Assembly: GCF_014645735.1 (NCBI RefSeq) | Contig: NZ_BMMH01000006.1 | Location: 62,001-126,000, forward strand | DNA length: 64,000 nt | Origin: Nocardia jinanensis | Lineage (GTDB): Bacteria > Actinomycetota > Actinomycetes > Mycobacteriales > Mycobacteriaceae | Direction: 5' to 3' | Part shown: positions 52,610-61,138 of the stretch, one piece after another | How positions within the stretch are numbered: position 1 is the first letter of the stretch | Layout of the letters: each line of letters begins with the position of its first letter | Notes under the pieces: generated by a model | Told to the model about the DNA's origin: nothing | Database searches by the model: none | Seen by the model: only the letters and a program-made list of their open reading frames with translations | Translations under genes and position numbers: made by a program

Positions 52610-55375
52610 GTGACCGATCATCTGGTCTTCCTGGCATTGGGACTGGGCAACGGGGCCGTGTACGCGGCCCTGGGCCTGGCCCTGGTGATGACGTTCCGAA
52701 GTTCGGGCGTCGTGAACTTCAGTACCGGCGCGGTCGCCCTGTACGTGGCATACACGTACGGGTTGCTGCGCAAAGGTGAACTACTCAACCCGATTCCGGG
52801 CATGCCGAAATCGATCGATCTCGGCGGGCGCCTCGGCCTGCTGCCGGCGATGGGCATTTCGCTCGCCATCGCCGCGCTGCTGGGAACGTTGATCTACGCG
52901 ATCGTCTTCCGGCCGTTACGCACCGCGCCACCGGTCGCGAAGGCGGTGGCGTCGATCGGCGTCATGCTCTTCGTACAGGCGCTCTTGGCGGTGCGGGTCG
53001 GCACCACACCGGTGTCGGTGAAAGCGATTCTGCCGTCCGGCGCCCTGTCCCTCGGCGATGCGCGCATCCCGGTGGACCGGCTGTGGTTCGCCGCGGTGAT
53101 CCTGGCACTCGCGGTGGCTCTCACCCTGTTGTATCGCTGGACCCGCTTCGGCCTGGCGACCCGCGCCGCCGCCGAATCGGAGAAGGGGGCCCTGGTCACC
53201 GGGCTCTCCCCCGAACGCATCGCTTTCGGTAACTGGGCGCTCAGCACGATGGTGGCCGGGCTGAGCGGGATCCTGATCGCACCGATCGTGCCGCTCATCC
53301 CGGTGTCCTACACGCTGTTCATCGTGCCGGCGCTCGCGGCCGCGCTGGTCGGCAACTTCACCGCGATGGGGCTCACGGTGATCGCCGGACTCGGTATCGG
53401 CATGGTGCAGTCGGAGATGACGCACCTGCAGAGCACCGTGAGCTGGTTCCCGCAATCCGGGATGGCCGAACTCGTCGGGCTGGTCATGATCCTCATCTTC
53501 CTGGTGATCCGCGGAAAGCCCCTGCCCACCCGGGGCGCGATCATCCAGCAGACCCTCGGCCGGGCGCCACGGCCGCGGAACCTGCTGGTCCCCGCCGTAC
53601 TTTCGGTGGTGGTCGCGGTGGCGGCGCTGCTGTGGACCTCGGGTAGCTACCGGGCCGCCGTGATCACCACCTTGATCCTCGCGGTGATCGCGCTATCGCA
53701 GGTGGTCGTCACCGGTTTCGCGGGTCAGATCTCGCTGGCCCAGCTCACGCTGGCCGGCGTCGGCGCGTTCACCCTGAGCCGCCTCACCGGCGACCTCGGT
53801 GTGCCGTTCCCCCTCGCACCGGTCCTCGCCGCCCTCGTCGCCACCGTGATCGGGGTGGTGGTAGGGCTGCCGGCGCTGCGGATCCGTGGCCTGCCGGTCA
53901 CCGTGGTGACTCTGGCGCTGGCCGTTTTCCTCGAGACCTTCTGGTTCCGTAACAGCAACCTCAACGGTGGACTGGCCGGGGCGCATATCGAGAACCCGCG
54001 CCTGTTCGGCATCGACCTCGGTATCGGGGCCGGCGAGACGTATCCCCGGGTACCGTTCGGGCTCGTCTGCCTGGCTGTCCTGGTGCTGGTTGCGTTGTCC
54101 GTCGCCGCGCTGCGCACCAGCCGTCTCGGTGCCTCGATGCTGGCGGTCCGCGCCAACGAGCGTTCGGCCGCCGCGGCCGGAATCGACGTGGCCCGCACGA
54201 AGATCAAGGCCTTCGCCATCGGTGCGTTCATCGCCGGCCTGGGCGGTGCGCTGATGGGCTACCAGCAAACGGTCGCGACGGCCGAATCGTATTCGACAAT
54301 CGCCGGAATCGGGCTGTTCGCCATCGTGTACATCGCCGGGATCACGTGCGTGTCCGGCGGTATCCTCGCCGGCGTGATCGGGGCCGGTGGCGTCATGTTC
54401 ATCGTGATGGACCGATTCCTGCACCTCGGCGACTACTACGCGCTGATCTCCGGCGTCTTCCTGGTGCTGACGGTCATCAAGTACCCCGAGGGGCTCATCG
54501 GGCACCTGCACGAGCACACGGCACGAATCCGTGCCCTGCTCGGCCGGTTTCGCCCGCCCCGGCCCGGCCCGCCCGTTCCGGCGCCGCCCGCAGCCGAAAT
54601 CGGGGCGCCGGAGCCGCGGGAGCTGCCCGCCGAGATCCTGTTGTCGGCCGACGGGGTCGGCGTGCGCTACGGCGGCGTCGTGGCGCTCGACGATATCGGC
54701 TTCGAGGTCCGCTCCGGCGAGATCCTCGGGTTGATCGGACCCAACGGGGCGGGCAAGACGACGTGTATCGACGCTCTCAGCGGGTTCGCGCCCGCGTCGG
54801 GGACGGTCACCCTGGGCGACCGGCGGATCGACGGTCTCGAACCGCACAAACGCAGCCGGCTCGGCCTCGGCCGGACCTTCCAGGGCATCGAACTGTACGA
54901 CGATTTGACGGTGCGCGAGAACGTCGCCGTCGGGGTCGTGGCGGCGACACACCGTCCCGACGGCGCCGCGCCCTCGACCGCCGAGATCGACCGCCTGTTC
55001 GGCATGCTGCACCTCGACGAGGTGGCCGATCGTTCGGTCAACGAGCTGTCCCAGGGCCGGCGTCAACTGGTCTCGGTGGCCCGTGCACTCGCCGGACGCC
55101 CCCGGATCGTCCTGCTCGACGAGCCTGCCGCAGGCCTCGACAGCACCGAAAGCCGCTGGCTCGGCGAGCGTTTGCAAGCCGTCCGGGATGCGGGAGTGAC
55201 CGTCCTGATGGTCGATCACGATATGGAACTCGTGCTCGAGATCTGCGACCGGATCGTCGTCCTCGACCTCGGGCGGGTCATCGCGGCGGGCACGCCCGCG
55301 GAGATCCAGTCGAATCCCGAAGTGGTGCGTGCCTATCTCGGCACCACCCATACAGCCACGGAGGTGTCCGCATGA
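52610..55375 (+). CDS. Fused LivH-LivM-LivG ABC importer subunit
   Basis: A 921-residue protein joining three transporter parts. Residues about 1-300 are a LivH permease (LALGLGNGAVYAALGLALVM; SGVVNFSTGAVALYVAY). Residues about 330-640 are a LivM permease (GFAGQISLAQLTLAGVGAF; ALRIRGLPVTVVTLALAVF; RANERSAAAAGIDVARTKIK). After a Pro-rich linker, residues about 675-910 are a LivG ATPase: Walker A GPNGAGKTT (710), signature NELSQGRRQL (near 809), Walker B RIVLLDEPAAGLD (near 832) and H-loop MVDHDM. All three are intact, with no frameshift at the joins. The GTG at 52610 has GAGGAG upstream. Confidence 0.92.
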   Translation: MTDHLVFLALGLGNGAVYAALGLALVMTFRSSGVVNFSTGAVALYVAYTYGLLRKGELLNPIPGMPKSIDLGGRLGLLPAMGISLAIAALLGTLIYAIVFRPLRTAPPVAKAVASIGVMLFVQALLAVRVGTTPVSVKAILPSGALSLGDARIPVDRLWFAAVILALAVALTLLYRWTRFGLATRAAAESEKGALVTGLSPERIAFGNWALSTMVAGLSGILIAPIVPLIPVSYTLFIVPALAAALVGNFTAMGLTVIAGLGIGMVQSEMTHLQSTVSWFPQSGMAELVGLVMILIFLVIRGKPLPTRGAIIQQTLGRAPRPRNLLVPAVLSVVVAVAALLWTSGSYRAAVITTLILAVIALSQVVVTGFAGQISLAQLTLAGVGAFTLSRLTGDLGVPFPLAPVLAALVATVIGVVVGLPALRIRGLPVTVVTLALAVFLETFWFRNSNLNGGLAGAHIENPRLFGIDLGIGAGETYPRVPFGLVCLAVLVLVALSVAALRTSRLGASMLAVRANERSAAAAGIDVARTKIKAFAIGAFIAGLGGALMGYQQTVATAESYSTIAGIGLFAIVYIAGITCVSGGILAGVIGAGGVMFIVMDRFLHLGDYYALISGVFLVLTVIKYPEGLIGHLHEHTARIRALLGRFRPPRPGPPVPAPPAAEIGAPEPRELPAEILLSADGVGVRYGGVVALDDIGFEVRSGEILGLIGPNGAGKTTCIDALSGFAPASGTVTLGDRRIDGLEPHKRSRLGLGRTFQGIELYDDLTVRENVAVGVVAATHRPDGAAPSTAEIDRLFGMLHLDEVADRSVNELSQGRRQLVSVARALAGRPRIVLLDEPAAGLDSTESRWLGERLQAVRDAGVTVLMVDHDMELVLEICDRIVVLDLGRVIAAGTPAEIQSNPEVVRAYLGTTHTATEVSA

Positions 55376-56097
55376 CCGCGGTTCTCGAATGCGCCGGGGT
55401 CGACGCCGGCTATTTCGCGGGGCGCCCGTGTGTGCGCGGTTTCGATCTGGTGCTGGAGCAGGGGGAGGTCCTCGCCCTGCTCGGGCCCAACGGCGCGGGC
55501 AAGACCACCCTGCTGATGACCCTCGCCGGGCTGCTGCCCAGCATCGGGGGCGCGATCAGCATCGCCGGCACCGCGATCGGACCCGGCCGCGCGCGGGCAT
55601 CCTCCAGGGCCGGGCTGGTCCTGGTGCCGGACGACCGTGCGCTGTTCACCGGCCTCACCGTGCGGGAGAATCTCGAACTCGCACGCCACCGTTCGGGGCC
55701 GGCTGTTGCCGACATCATCGCGTACTTCCCGCCGCTCGGTGAACGGATCAAAGTCTGCGCGGGCATGCTGTCCGGCGGTGAGCAGCAGATGCTCGCGATC
55801 GGCCGGGCGCTGATGCAGAATCCGAAGGTACTGCTGATCGATGAGCTGAGCATGGGTCTGGCGCCGGTGATCGTCGAATCGCTGCTTCCGGTGATCCGCC
55901 GGGTCGCCGACGACAAGGGCACGGCGGTGATTCTCGTCGAGCAGCACGTACGGCTCGCCCTCGGAATCGCCGATACGGCCATAGTGCTCGCGCACGGGCA
56001 CGACGTGTTGCGTGGCAGTGCGGCGGAACTCGCGGCGGCACCGGAAAAGATCGAGCGCGCCTATCTCGGCACCGCGGAGGCGAAAATCGGAACCTGA
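55372..56097 (+). CDS. livF: Liv-type ABC transporter ATPase LivF
   Basis: A 241-residue ATPase, the second motor subunit of the importer. Walker A is LLGPNGAGKTTLLM near residue 38, the signature MLSGGEQQMLAIGRAL near 130, Walker B VLLIDELSMGLAP near 152 and the switch His in VEQHVRLALG. It overlaps the fused gene by ATGA, so the two are made together and should pair as the LivG/LivF dimer. A 19-bp hairpin begins at its stop codon. Confidence 0.93.
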   Translation: MTAVLECAGVDAGYFAGRPCVRGFDLVLEQGEVLALLGPNGAGKTTLLMTLAGLLPSIGGAISIAGTAIGPGRARASSRAGLVLVPDDRALFTGLTVRENLELARHRSGPAVADIIAYFPPLGERIKVCAGMLSGGEQQMLAIGRALMQNPKVLLIDELSMGLAPVIVESLLPVIRRVADDKGTAVILVEQHVRLALGIADTAIVLAHGHDVLRGSAAELAAAPEKIERAYLGTAEAKIGT

Positions 56098-56141
56098 CCT
56101 CGGGCCGGGGGCGGCACTCGGGGCCGCCCCCGGCCCGAGGT
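56097..56141 (+). terminator. 19-bp perfect hairpin after livF
   Basis: The 19 bases at 56097-56115 (ACCTCGGGCCGGGGGCGGC) pair exactly with 56123-56141 around a seven-base loop. The stem starts at the last base of the livF stop codon. It is a very strong terminator for the transporter operon. Confidence 0.85.
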
Positions 56142-56223
56142 GTCGAGCTCATCCGCCATCGATCTCGATTATCCGTAGTCAGCTCACTACCAGCGCTTTT
56201 CGCCTCGGAGCGGACAGACGAAA

Positions 56224-56257
56224 AGTCCGCCCCTGTCCTCTTCGACAGGGGCGGACT
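56224..56257 (-). terminator. Intrinsic terminator of the minus-strand crotonase operon
   Basis: AGTCCGCCCCTGTC (56224-56237) pairs with GACAGGGGCGGACT (56244-56257). On the minus strand the stem is followed by TTTT, the classic intrinsic terminator form. It lies 56 bases after the crotonase stop. Confidence 0.85.
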
Positions 56258-56312
56258 GGACTCGCCGCCGGTGAGCTACTCCTGGCCCGACGGCGAGACA
56301 ACCTTCGCTCGG

Positions 56313-57113
56313 CTACCGCGACTTCCACACGGGGGCGCGCTTTTCGGCGAAGGCCAGCGGGCCTTCCTTCGCGTCCTCGCTGTTCATCAGGTCCTGCCAC
56401 TCGGCCTCCGAATGACCCCACCTGTCGTTCTCGCCGGGACGGTCGCCCGCCTGGATACCGAGCGCGATCCGCTTGCTGGCCTGCACCGACAGCGGAGCGT
56501 TGACCGCGATCCGCTCGGCCAGCGCCAGCGCCGCCTCGACCACAGCGCCGTCCGACACCACCTGGTTGATCAGACCGTACTCATGCGCGGTGGTCGCCGA
56601 GATCGGGTCTCCGGTGAGGATCATCTCCATGGCCAGACGCTGCGGGATCTGCGCCGGCAACCGGAACACCCCGCCCGCGCCGGCGAGCAACCCGCGCTTG
56701 ACCTCGGGCAGCCCGAAGCTCGCGCCTTTCGCCGCGACGATGAGATCGGCGGCAAGGGCGAGTTCGGTGCCGCCGCCCAGCGCCGTGCCGTTGACGGCGG
56801 CGATGGTCGGTTTGCTGATGACGTGCCGGACGAATCCGGCGAAACCCCAGTGCTCGTTGCCGGGTGCGAACAGCCCCTCGCCGCGCGAGATCGCCTTGAG
56901 GTCCGCACCGGCGCAGAAGGATTTGTCGCCGGCACCGGTGATCACGACCACGCGAATCTCCGGGTCGTTCTCCGCCTGGACCAATGCGGCGCCGACGGCC
57001 GCGCTCACCGCGGCGTTCACCGCGTTGCGGGCCTCGGGACGGTTGATGGTGATCAGCAGGACATTGCCCTTGCGCTCGACCAGAGCGCCGACCTCGGTTG
57101 CCGCCGTCATCAC
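56313..57113 (-). CDS. Enoyl-CoA hydratase/isomerase (crotonase) family
   Basis: A 266-residue crotonase with both hydratase Glu residues: ALGGGTELALAADLIVA and SFGLPEVKRGLLAGAGG. The C-terminal FAEKRAPVWKSR resembles that of the crotonase at 41676. It starts at 57113, overlapping the thiolase stop (ATGA), and is last in a ligase-dehydrogenase-thiolase-crotonase operon, a nearly complete beta-oxidation set. Confidence 0.9.
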   Translation of the reverse strand: MMTAATEVGALVERKGNVLLITINRPEARNAVNAAVSAAVGAALVQAENDPEIRVVVITGAGDKSFCAGADLKAISRGEGLFAPGNEHWGFAGFVRHVISKPTIAAVNGTALGGGTELALAADLIVAAKGASFGLPEVKRGLLAGAGGVFRLPAQIPQRLAMEMILTGDPISATTAHEYGLINQVVSDGAVVEAALALAERIAVNAPLSVQASKRIALGIQAGDRPGENDRWGHSEAEWQDLMNSEDAKEGPLAFAEKRAPVWKSR

Positions 57114-58255
57114 TTCACCAGCTCGAGGATCGTCGCATTGGCCTGGCCGCCGCCCTCACACATGGTCTGCAGACCGTAGCGAATGTCGTTGCGGCGCATA
57201 TGGAAGACCAGGTCGGTCAGAATCCGGGCACCGGAACCACCGAGGGGGTGGCCCAAGGCGATGGCGCCGCCGTTGGGGTTCAACTTCTCGTCCGGCGCGC
57301 CGATCTCCTTCTGCCACGCCATCGGTACCGGTGCGAAGGCCTCGTTGACCTCGAACACACCGATATCGTCGACCGATAGGCCCGACTTCTGCAATGCCTT
57401 CTCGGTCGCGGGGATGGGAGCACTGAGCATCATCACCGGGTCGGCGCCCGCGACGACCGCGGTGTGCACGCGCGCGATCGGCGTCAACCCGTGCTTCTGC
57501 GCGAACTCGTCGCTGACGATCAGCAGTGCCGCCGCCCCATCGGAGATCTGCGAGGAGTTGCCGGCGTGGATGACGCCATCCTCTTTGAAGACGGTCTTCA
57601 GGCCGGCCAGCTTCTCGACGGTGGTGCCGCGGCGGATACCTTCGTCCTTGGTGACGACCGTCCCGTCGGGCAGGGTGACGGGCACGATCTGCGCGTCGAA
57701 CAGACCGGCGTCCTGCGCGGCCGCGGCGCGTTCGTGCGAGCGCGCGGAGAACGCGTCCACGTCGGTGCGCGACAGTGCCCACTTCTCGGCCATCATCTCG
57801 GCGCCGACGCCCTGATTGGGTGAAGCGTTGTAGCGCTCCATGAACTTCGGGCTGAGCGGGCTGCTGCCATCGGTCAGCGCGGCACCCATCGGAACCCGCG
57901 ACATCGACTCGACACCGCCGGCCACGACCGCTTCGTAGTGCCCGGCGAGCACACTGGCGACCGCGAAGTTCAGCGACTGCTGCGACGATCCGCACTGACG
58001 GTCCACGGTCACACCCGGCACCGATTCCGGCCAGCCCGCCGCGAGCACCGCATTGCGCGCGATGTCATGGGTCTGCTCCCCGACCTGCCCGACGCAGCCC
58101 CAGATGACATCTTCGATCAACTCGGGCTCGATACCTGCCCGCTTCACCAGTTCCTGCAGCACCACGGCCGACAGATCGACGGGATGGATCCCGGACAGCC
58201 CACCGTTACGTTTCCCGACGGGGGTACGCACGGCCTCGACAATTACTGCACCCAT
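57110..58255 (-). CDS. Acetyl-CoA acyltransferase (thiolase)
   Basis: A 381-residue degradative thiolase that cleaves 3-ketoacyl-CoA with CoA. The nucleophile is Cys88 in VDRQCGSSQQ. The C-terminal motifs are NEAFAPV, GGAIALGHPLGGSGARI (His) and MCEGGGQANA (second Cys). The length matches FadA-type enzymes. AAAGGAAA lies before the ATG. It is third in its operon and supplies the chain-cleavage step after dehydrogenation and hydration. Confidence 0.93.
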   Translation of the reverse strand: MGAVIVEAVRTPVGKRNGGLSGIHPVDLSAVVLQELVKRAGIEPELIEDVIWGCVGQVGEQTHDIARNAVLAAGWPESVPGVTVDRQCGSSQQSLNFAVASVLAGHYEAVVAGGVESMSRVPMGAALTDGSSPLSPKFMERYNASPNQGVGAEMMAEKWALSRTDVDAFSARSHERAAAAQDAGLFDAQIVPVTLPDGTVVTKDEGIRRGTTVEKLAGLKTVFKEDGVIHAGNSSQISDGAAALLIVSDEFAQKHGLTPIARVHTAVVAGADPVMMLSAPIPATEKALQKSGLSVDDIGVFEVNEAFAPVPMAWQKEIGAPDEKLNPNGGAIALGHPLGGSGARILTDLVFHMRRNDIRYGLQTMCEGGGQANATILELVK

Positions 58256-58268
58256 GAGGGTTTCCTTT

Positions 58269-59417
58269 CTACAGTCCGAGCGAGCGCCCGATGATTTCCT
58301 TCATGATCTGGGTCGAACCGCCATAGATGGTCTGGATCCGCGCATCCGCGTAGGCCTTGGCGATCGGATACTCCATCATGAAGCCGTAACCACCGTGCAT
58401 CTGCTGGCAGGTATAGATCAGTCGTTGCTGCAGTTCGGTGGTCCACCACTTGGCCTTGGCCGCGTCGGTGCCGTCGAGGGTGCCCGCGTTCAGCTCCGTG
58501 ATGCACCGGTCGACGTAGACCTGCGCGAGATCGACCTCCGTCTCGAGCGTCGCCAGCTCGAACTTGTTGGCTTGGAAGGAACCGATCGGCGTACCGAATG
58601 CCTTGCGGGACTTGACGTATTCGAGGGTCGCGTCCAGCAGCGTCCGGCAGGAGGCGACGGCCGAGACCGCGATGGACAGCCGTTCCATCGGCAGGTTGCG
58701 CATCAGGTGCAGGAAACCCTTGCCGACTTCACCGACCACATTCGCGGACGGAACCCGCACCTCGTCGAAGGTGAGTTCCGCGGTGTCCTGGGAATGCAAA
58801 CCGAGTTTCTCGAGGTTGCGGCCGCGGGTGAACCCCGCCATATCGCGCTCGACGGCCAGCAAAGTGAACGCCCCGCTCGCCTTGGCATCCGGGTCGGTGC
58901 GGGCGACCACGATGACGAGGTCGGCATGGATCCCGGACGAGATGAAGGTCTTCGACCCCGACAGCACCCAATGGTCGCCGTCTTTGCGCGCGGACGTGCG
59001 GATCCCCTGCAGATCGCTGCCCGCGCCCGGTTCGGTCATCGCCACCGCGACGACCAGTTCGCCGGCCGCGAAAGCCGGCAGCCAGCGGGCCTTCTGCTCG
59101 GCGTTGGTGAGCTCGAGCATGTACGGCGCGAGCACATCGTTCTGCAGGGTGAAGGCCGGCCCACCGGAGGAAGCCCGGGTCACTTCCTCGGCGACGATGG
59201 CGTTGTAGCGGAAATCGCCCGACATCCCGCCCCCGCCGAACTCCTCCGGAACCGAGAAACCGATCACCCCGAACTTGGCGGCATCGACGTAGAGCTGCTT
59301 GTCGATGATCCCGTCCTTCTCCCATTGCTCCTGGTGCGGGGTGGCGTACCGGGCCAGGAACTCGCGCACAGTCGCGCGGTACTGGTCGTGTTCGGTATCG
59401 AAGATTTCGCGTTTCAT
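58269..59417 (-). CDS. Acyl-CoA dehydrogenase
   Basis: A 382-residue FAD enzyme that introduces the 2,3-double bond in acyl-CoA. It has AMTEPGAGSDLQGIRTSA, WVLSGSKTFISSGIHADLV and MHGGYGFMMEYPIAKAYADA, then IQTIYGGSTQIMKEI at the C-terminus. This is the single-subunit homotetramer type close to long-chain FadE enzymes, in contrast to the split pair at 61139 and 63341. It lies 13 bases before the thiolase gene in the same operon. Confidence 0.92.
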   Translation of the reverse strand: MKREIFDTEHDQYRATVREFLARYATPHQEQWEKDGIIDKQLYVDAAKFGVIGFSVPEEFGGGGMSGDFRYNAIVAEEVTRASSGGPAFTLQNDVLAPYMLELTNAEQKARWLPAFAAGELVVAVAMTEPGAGSDLQGIRTSARKDGDHWVLSGSKTFISSGIHADLVIVVARTDPDAKASGAFTLLAVERDMAGFTRGRNLEKLGLHSQDTAELTFDEVRVPSANVVGEVGKGFLHLMRNLPMERLSIAVSAVASCRTLLDATLEYVKSRKAFGTPIGSFQANKFELATLETEVDLAQVYVDRCITELNAGTLDGTDAAKAKWWTTELQQRLIYTCQQMHGGYGFMMEYPIAKAYADARIQTIYGGSTQIMKEIIGRSLGL

Positions 59418-59424
59418 CCCTTGC

Positions 59425-60969
59425 CTACCTTCCCGACGCCACTGCCGCGGCCGGATCGGATTCCTCTATCTCCGCGACTATTTCGAGAAGCCGCCGCCGG
59501 TCCACTTTCAGCGACGCGCTTCTCGGCAACTCGGGTACCGTGTAGATCCGCACCGGGACCTCGTAGGCGGTGAGCTGATGGCGGCAGAACGCCTTCAGCT
59601 CGTCCTCGGAAACCTCCGCGGTGCCGTCGACCAGTTCGACGGCGGCGACAGGCACCTTCCCGAGCCGCTCGTCCTCGCGGCCGTACACCGTGGCATCCAG
59701 GATGGCGTCGTGGGCGCGCAGCGCTTCCGCGACCGTCTCGGGCTGAATCTTGAAGCCACCCCGGATGATCGCGTCGTCGGCGCGGCCGTCGATGTAGACG
59801 AAGCCGTCCTCGTCGAGGTGGCCGATATCCGAGGTGCGGACCCAGTCGCCCGTGCCGGTGCCGGTCTGGCTCGAACTGACCTCGAGGCGCCCGGACTGCC
59901 CGACGGGCAGGATCGTGCCGTCCTCGGCGACCGCTCGCAGGCGGACGCCGGGCATTTCCCGACCGACGCTGCCGCGCTTCTTGGTCCACCACTCGGCATG
60001 CATGGGCTTGGTCCACCCGGCGATCGCCCCGGAGAATTCGGTGGCGCCGTACATGACCAGCACCGGGATGCCGTATTTCGCGGTGAACTCGTCGGCGAGA
60101 TCCGGGTTGACGAAGGTTGTGCCCGCGGTGATGGCCCGCAGGCTGGCCAGATCAGCGGCGGGGACATCGGCGCTGAGCACCGCGCGCATACCCGCGGGCG
60201 GCAGGCCGGCGACCTTGGGCTGGTGTTCTTTCACCGCCGCGCACCAGCCCTCCACGGTGAAGCGCGGAAGCATCACGAAGGGCCGGGCCTCGGCGAGGTT
60301 CTGCAGCACTCCCCACAAACCGCCGATATGCACGATCGGCAGGGTGACCAGCGCGACCCGTCCCGTCAGCAGTTTGCGGTCGGCCGGACCGGCCGCACCG
60401 GTATGGCCGTGCACCGCGGAGAGCGCGGCCTCGAGCTGACGCCAGGTGAGCGGAATCCGCTTGGGTGGGCCGGTGGTCCCCGAGGTGAACATCTCGATGC
60501 CGACCGGATCCGCGATCTCCGCACCGGTCTCCGGCGTCCCGGCCACACTCGCCTCGGTGGTCGCGATCACTTCGGTGTCGTCGACGGCGAATCCGATCAT
60601 GCCGGCGCTTTCGGCCACCGACCGGAACTCCGGCTCATTCCACGTGGCGGCGGGCGCCAGGACGGCGCGCGGGCGGGCATCGGCCATATCGGCACTCAGC
60701 CGCGCCACCGGTTGCATGGGGTTGAGGGTGATGACGGTGCGCCCCTTGCCGAGGATGGCGATGAGGGCGGCGATCGACTCCATCCGGTTGCCGAGCACGA
60801 CACCGACTCTGCTGCCCGCCCCGCAGCCGGCGCCGGCCAGGGCGGCATCCAGGCTCTCCGCAAGCGCCCGGACTTCCCCCCAGGTGAACCAGGTGTCACC
60901 TTGCTGGATCATGGCGGCGTCGTCGTCGGCCTCCCATAGCCGCGCCAGCGCGCCCCTGATGCTCGTCAT
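59425..60969 (-). CDS. AMP-forming acyl-CoA synthetase
   Basis: A 514-residue ligase. The ATP loop is EMFTSGTTGPPKRIPLTW (near 160-177), followed by VLVMYGATEFSGAIAGW, WVRTSDIGHLDEDGF and a C-terminal LPRSASLKVDRRRLLE. The last keeps the catalytic Lys although the usual Gly before it is Leu. It is first in the ligase-dehydrogenase-thiolase-crotonase operon and shares a promoter gap with the divergent dehydrogenase at 61139. Confidence 0.9.
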   Translation of the reverse strand: MTSIRGALARLWEADDDAAMIQQGDTWFTWGEVRALAESLDAALAGAGCGAGSRVGVVLGNRMESIAALIAILGKGRTVITLNPMQPVARLSADMADARPRAVLAPAATWNEPEFRSVAESAGMIGFAVDDTEVIATTEASVAGTPETGAEIADPVGIEMFTSGTTGPPKRIPLTWRQLEAALSAVHGHTGAAGPADRKLLTGRVALVTLPIVHIGGLWGVLQNLAEARPFVMLPRFTVEGWCAAVKEHQPKVAGLPPAGMRAVLSADVPAADLASLRAITAGTTFVNPDLADEFTAKYGIPVLVMYGATEFSGAIAGWTKPMHAEWWTKKRGSVGREMPGVRLRAVAEDGTILPVGQSGRLEVSSSQTGTGTGDWVRTSDIGHLDEDGFVYIDGRADDAIIRGGFKIQPETVAEALRAHDAILDATVYGREDERLGKVPVAAVELVDGTAEVSEDELKAFCRHQLTAYEVPVRIYTVPELPRSASLKVDRRRLLEIVAEIEESDPAAAVASGR

Positions 60970-61100
60970 TCGTTTCCTCCCACTCTTGCGGTAGCGGGCC
61001 ACCGCGCCGGGACGCCGCACTTTCGGCACCCGACCGTGTCGATCGCCGTGATCACATAGCCCGGTATTCCGGGTGTCGTATGCTCTATTCAGAAGATAGC

Positions 61101-61120
61101 TGACATGGTTAACTAGGTCA
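61101..61120. promoter_or_regulatory. Operator-like near-palindrome TGAC...GTTAAC...GTCA
   Basis: TGACATGGTTAACTAGGTCA has perfect TGAC/GTCA ends and a GTTAAC centre. It ends 18 bases before the dehydrogenase GTG at 61139 in a divergent gap, where a bound protein would block initiation. It shares TTAACTAG with 29934-29940 and, inverted, with 713-721. Confidence 0.6.
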
Positions 61121-61138
61121 ATATTGAAAGGAGTCTCT

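Noticed and set aside
53693-55351. A minus-strand open frame of about 552 codons opposite the Liv fusion
   Set aside because: It is Asp/Arg/Gln-rich with no recognisable domain; the plus strand codes for intact permease and ATPase motifs.
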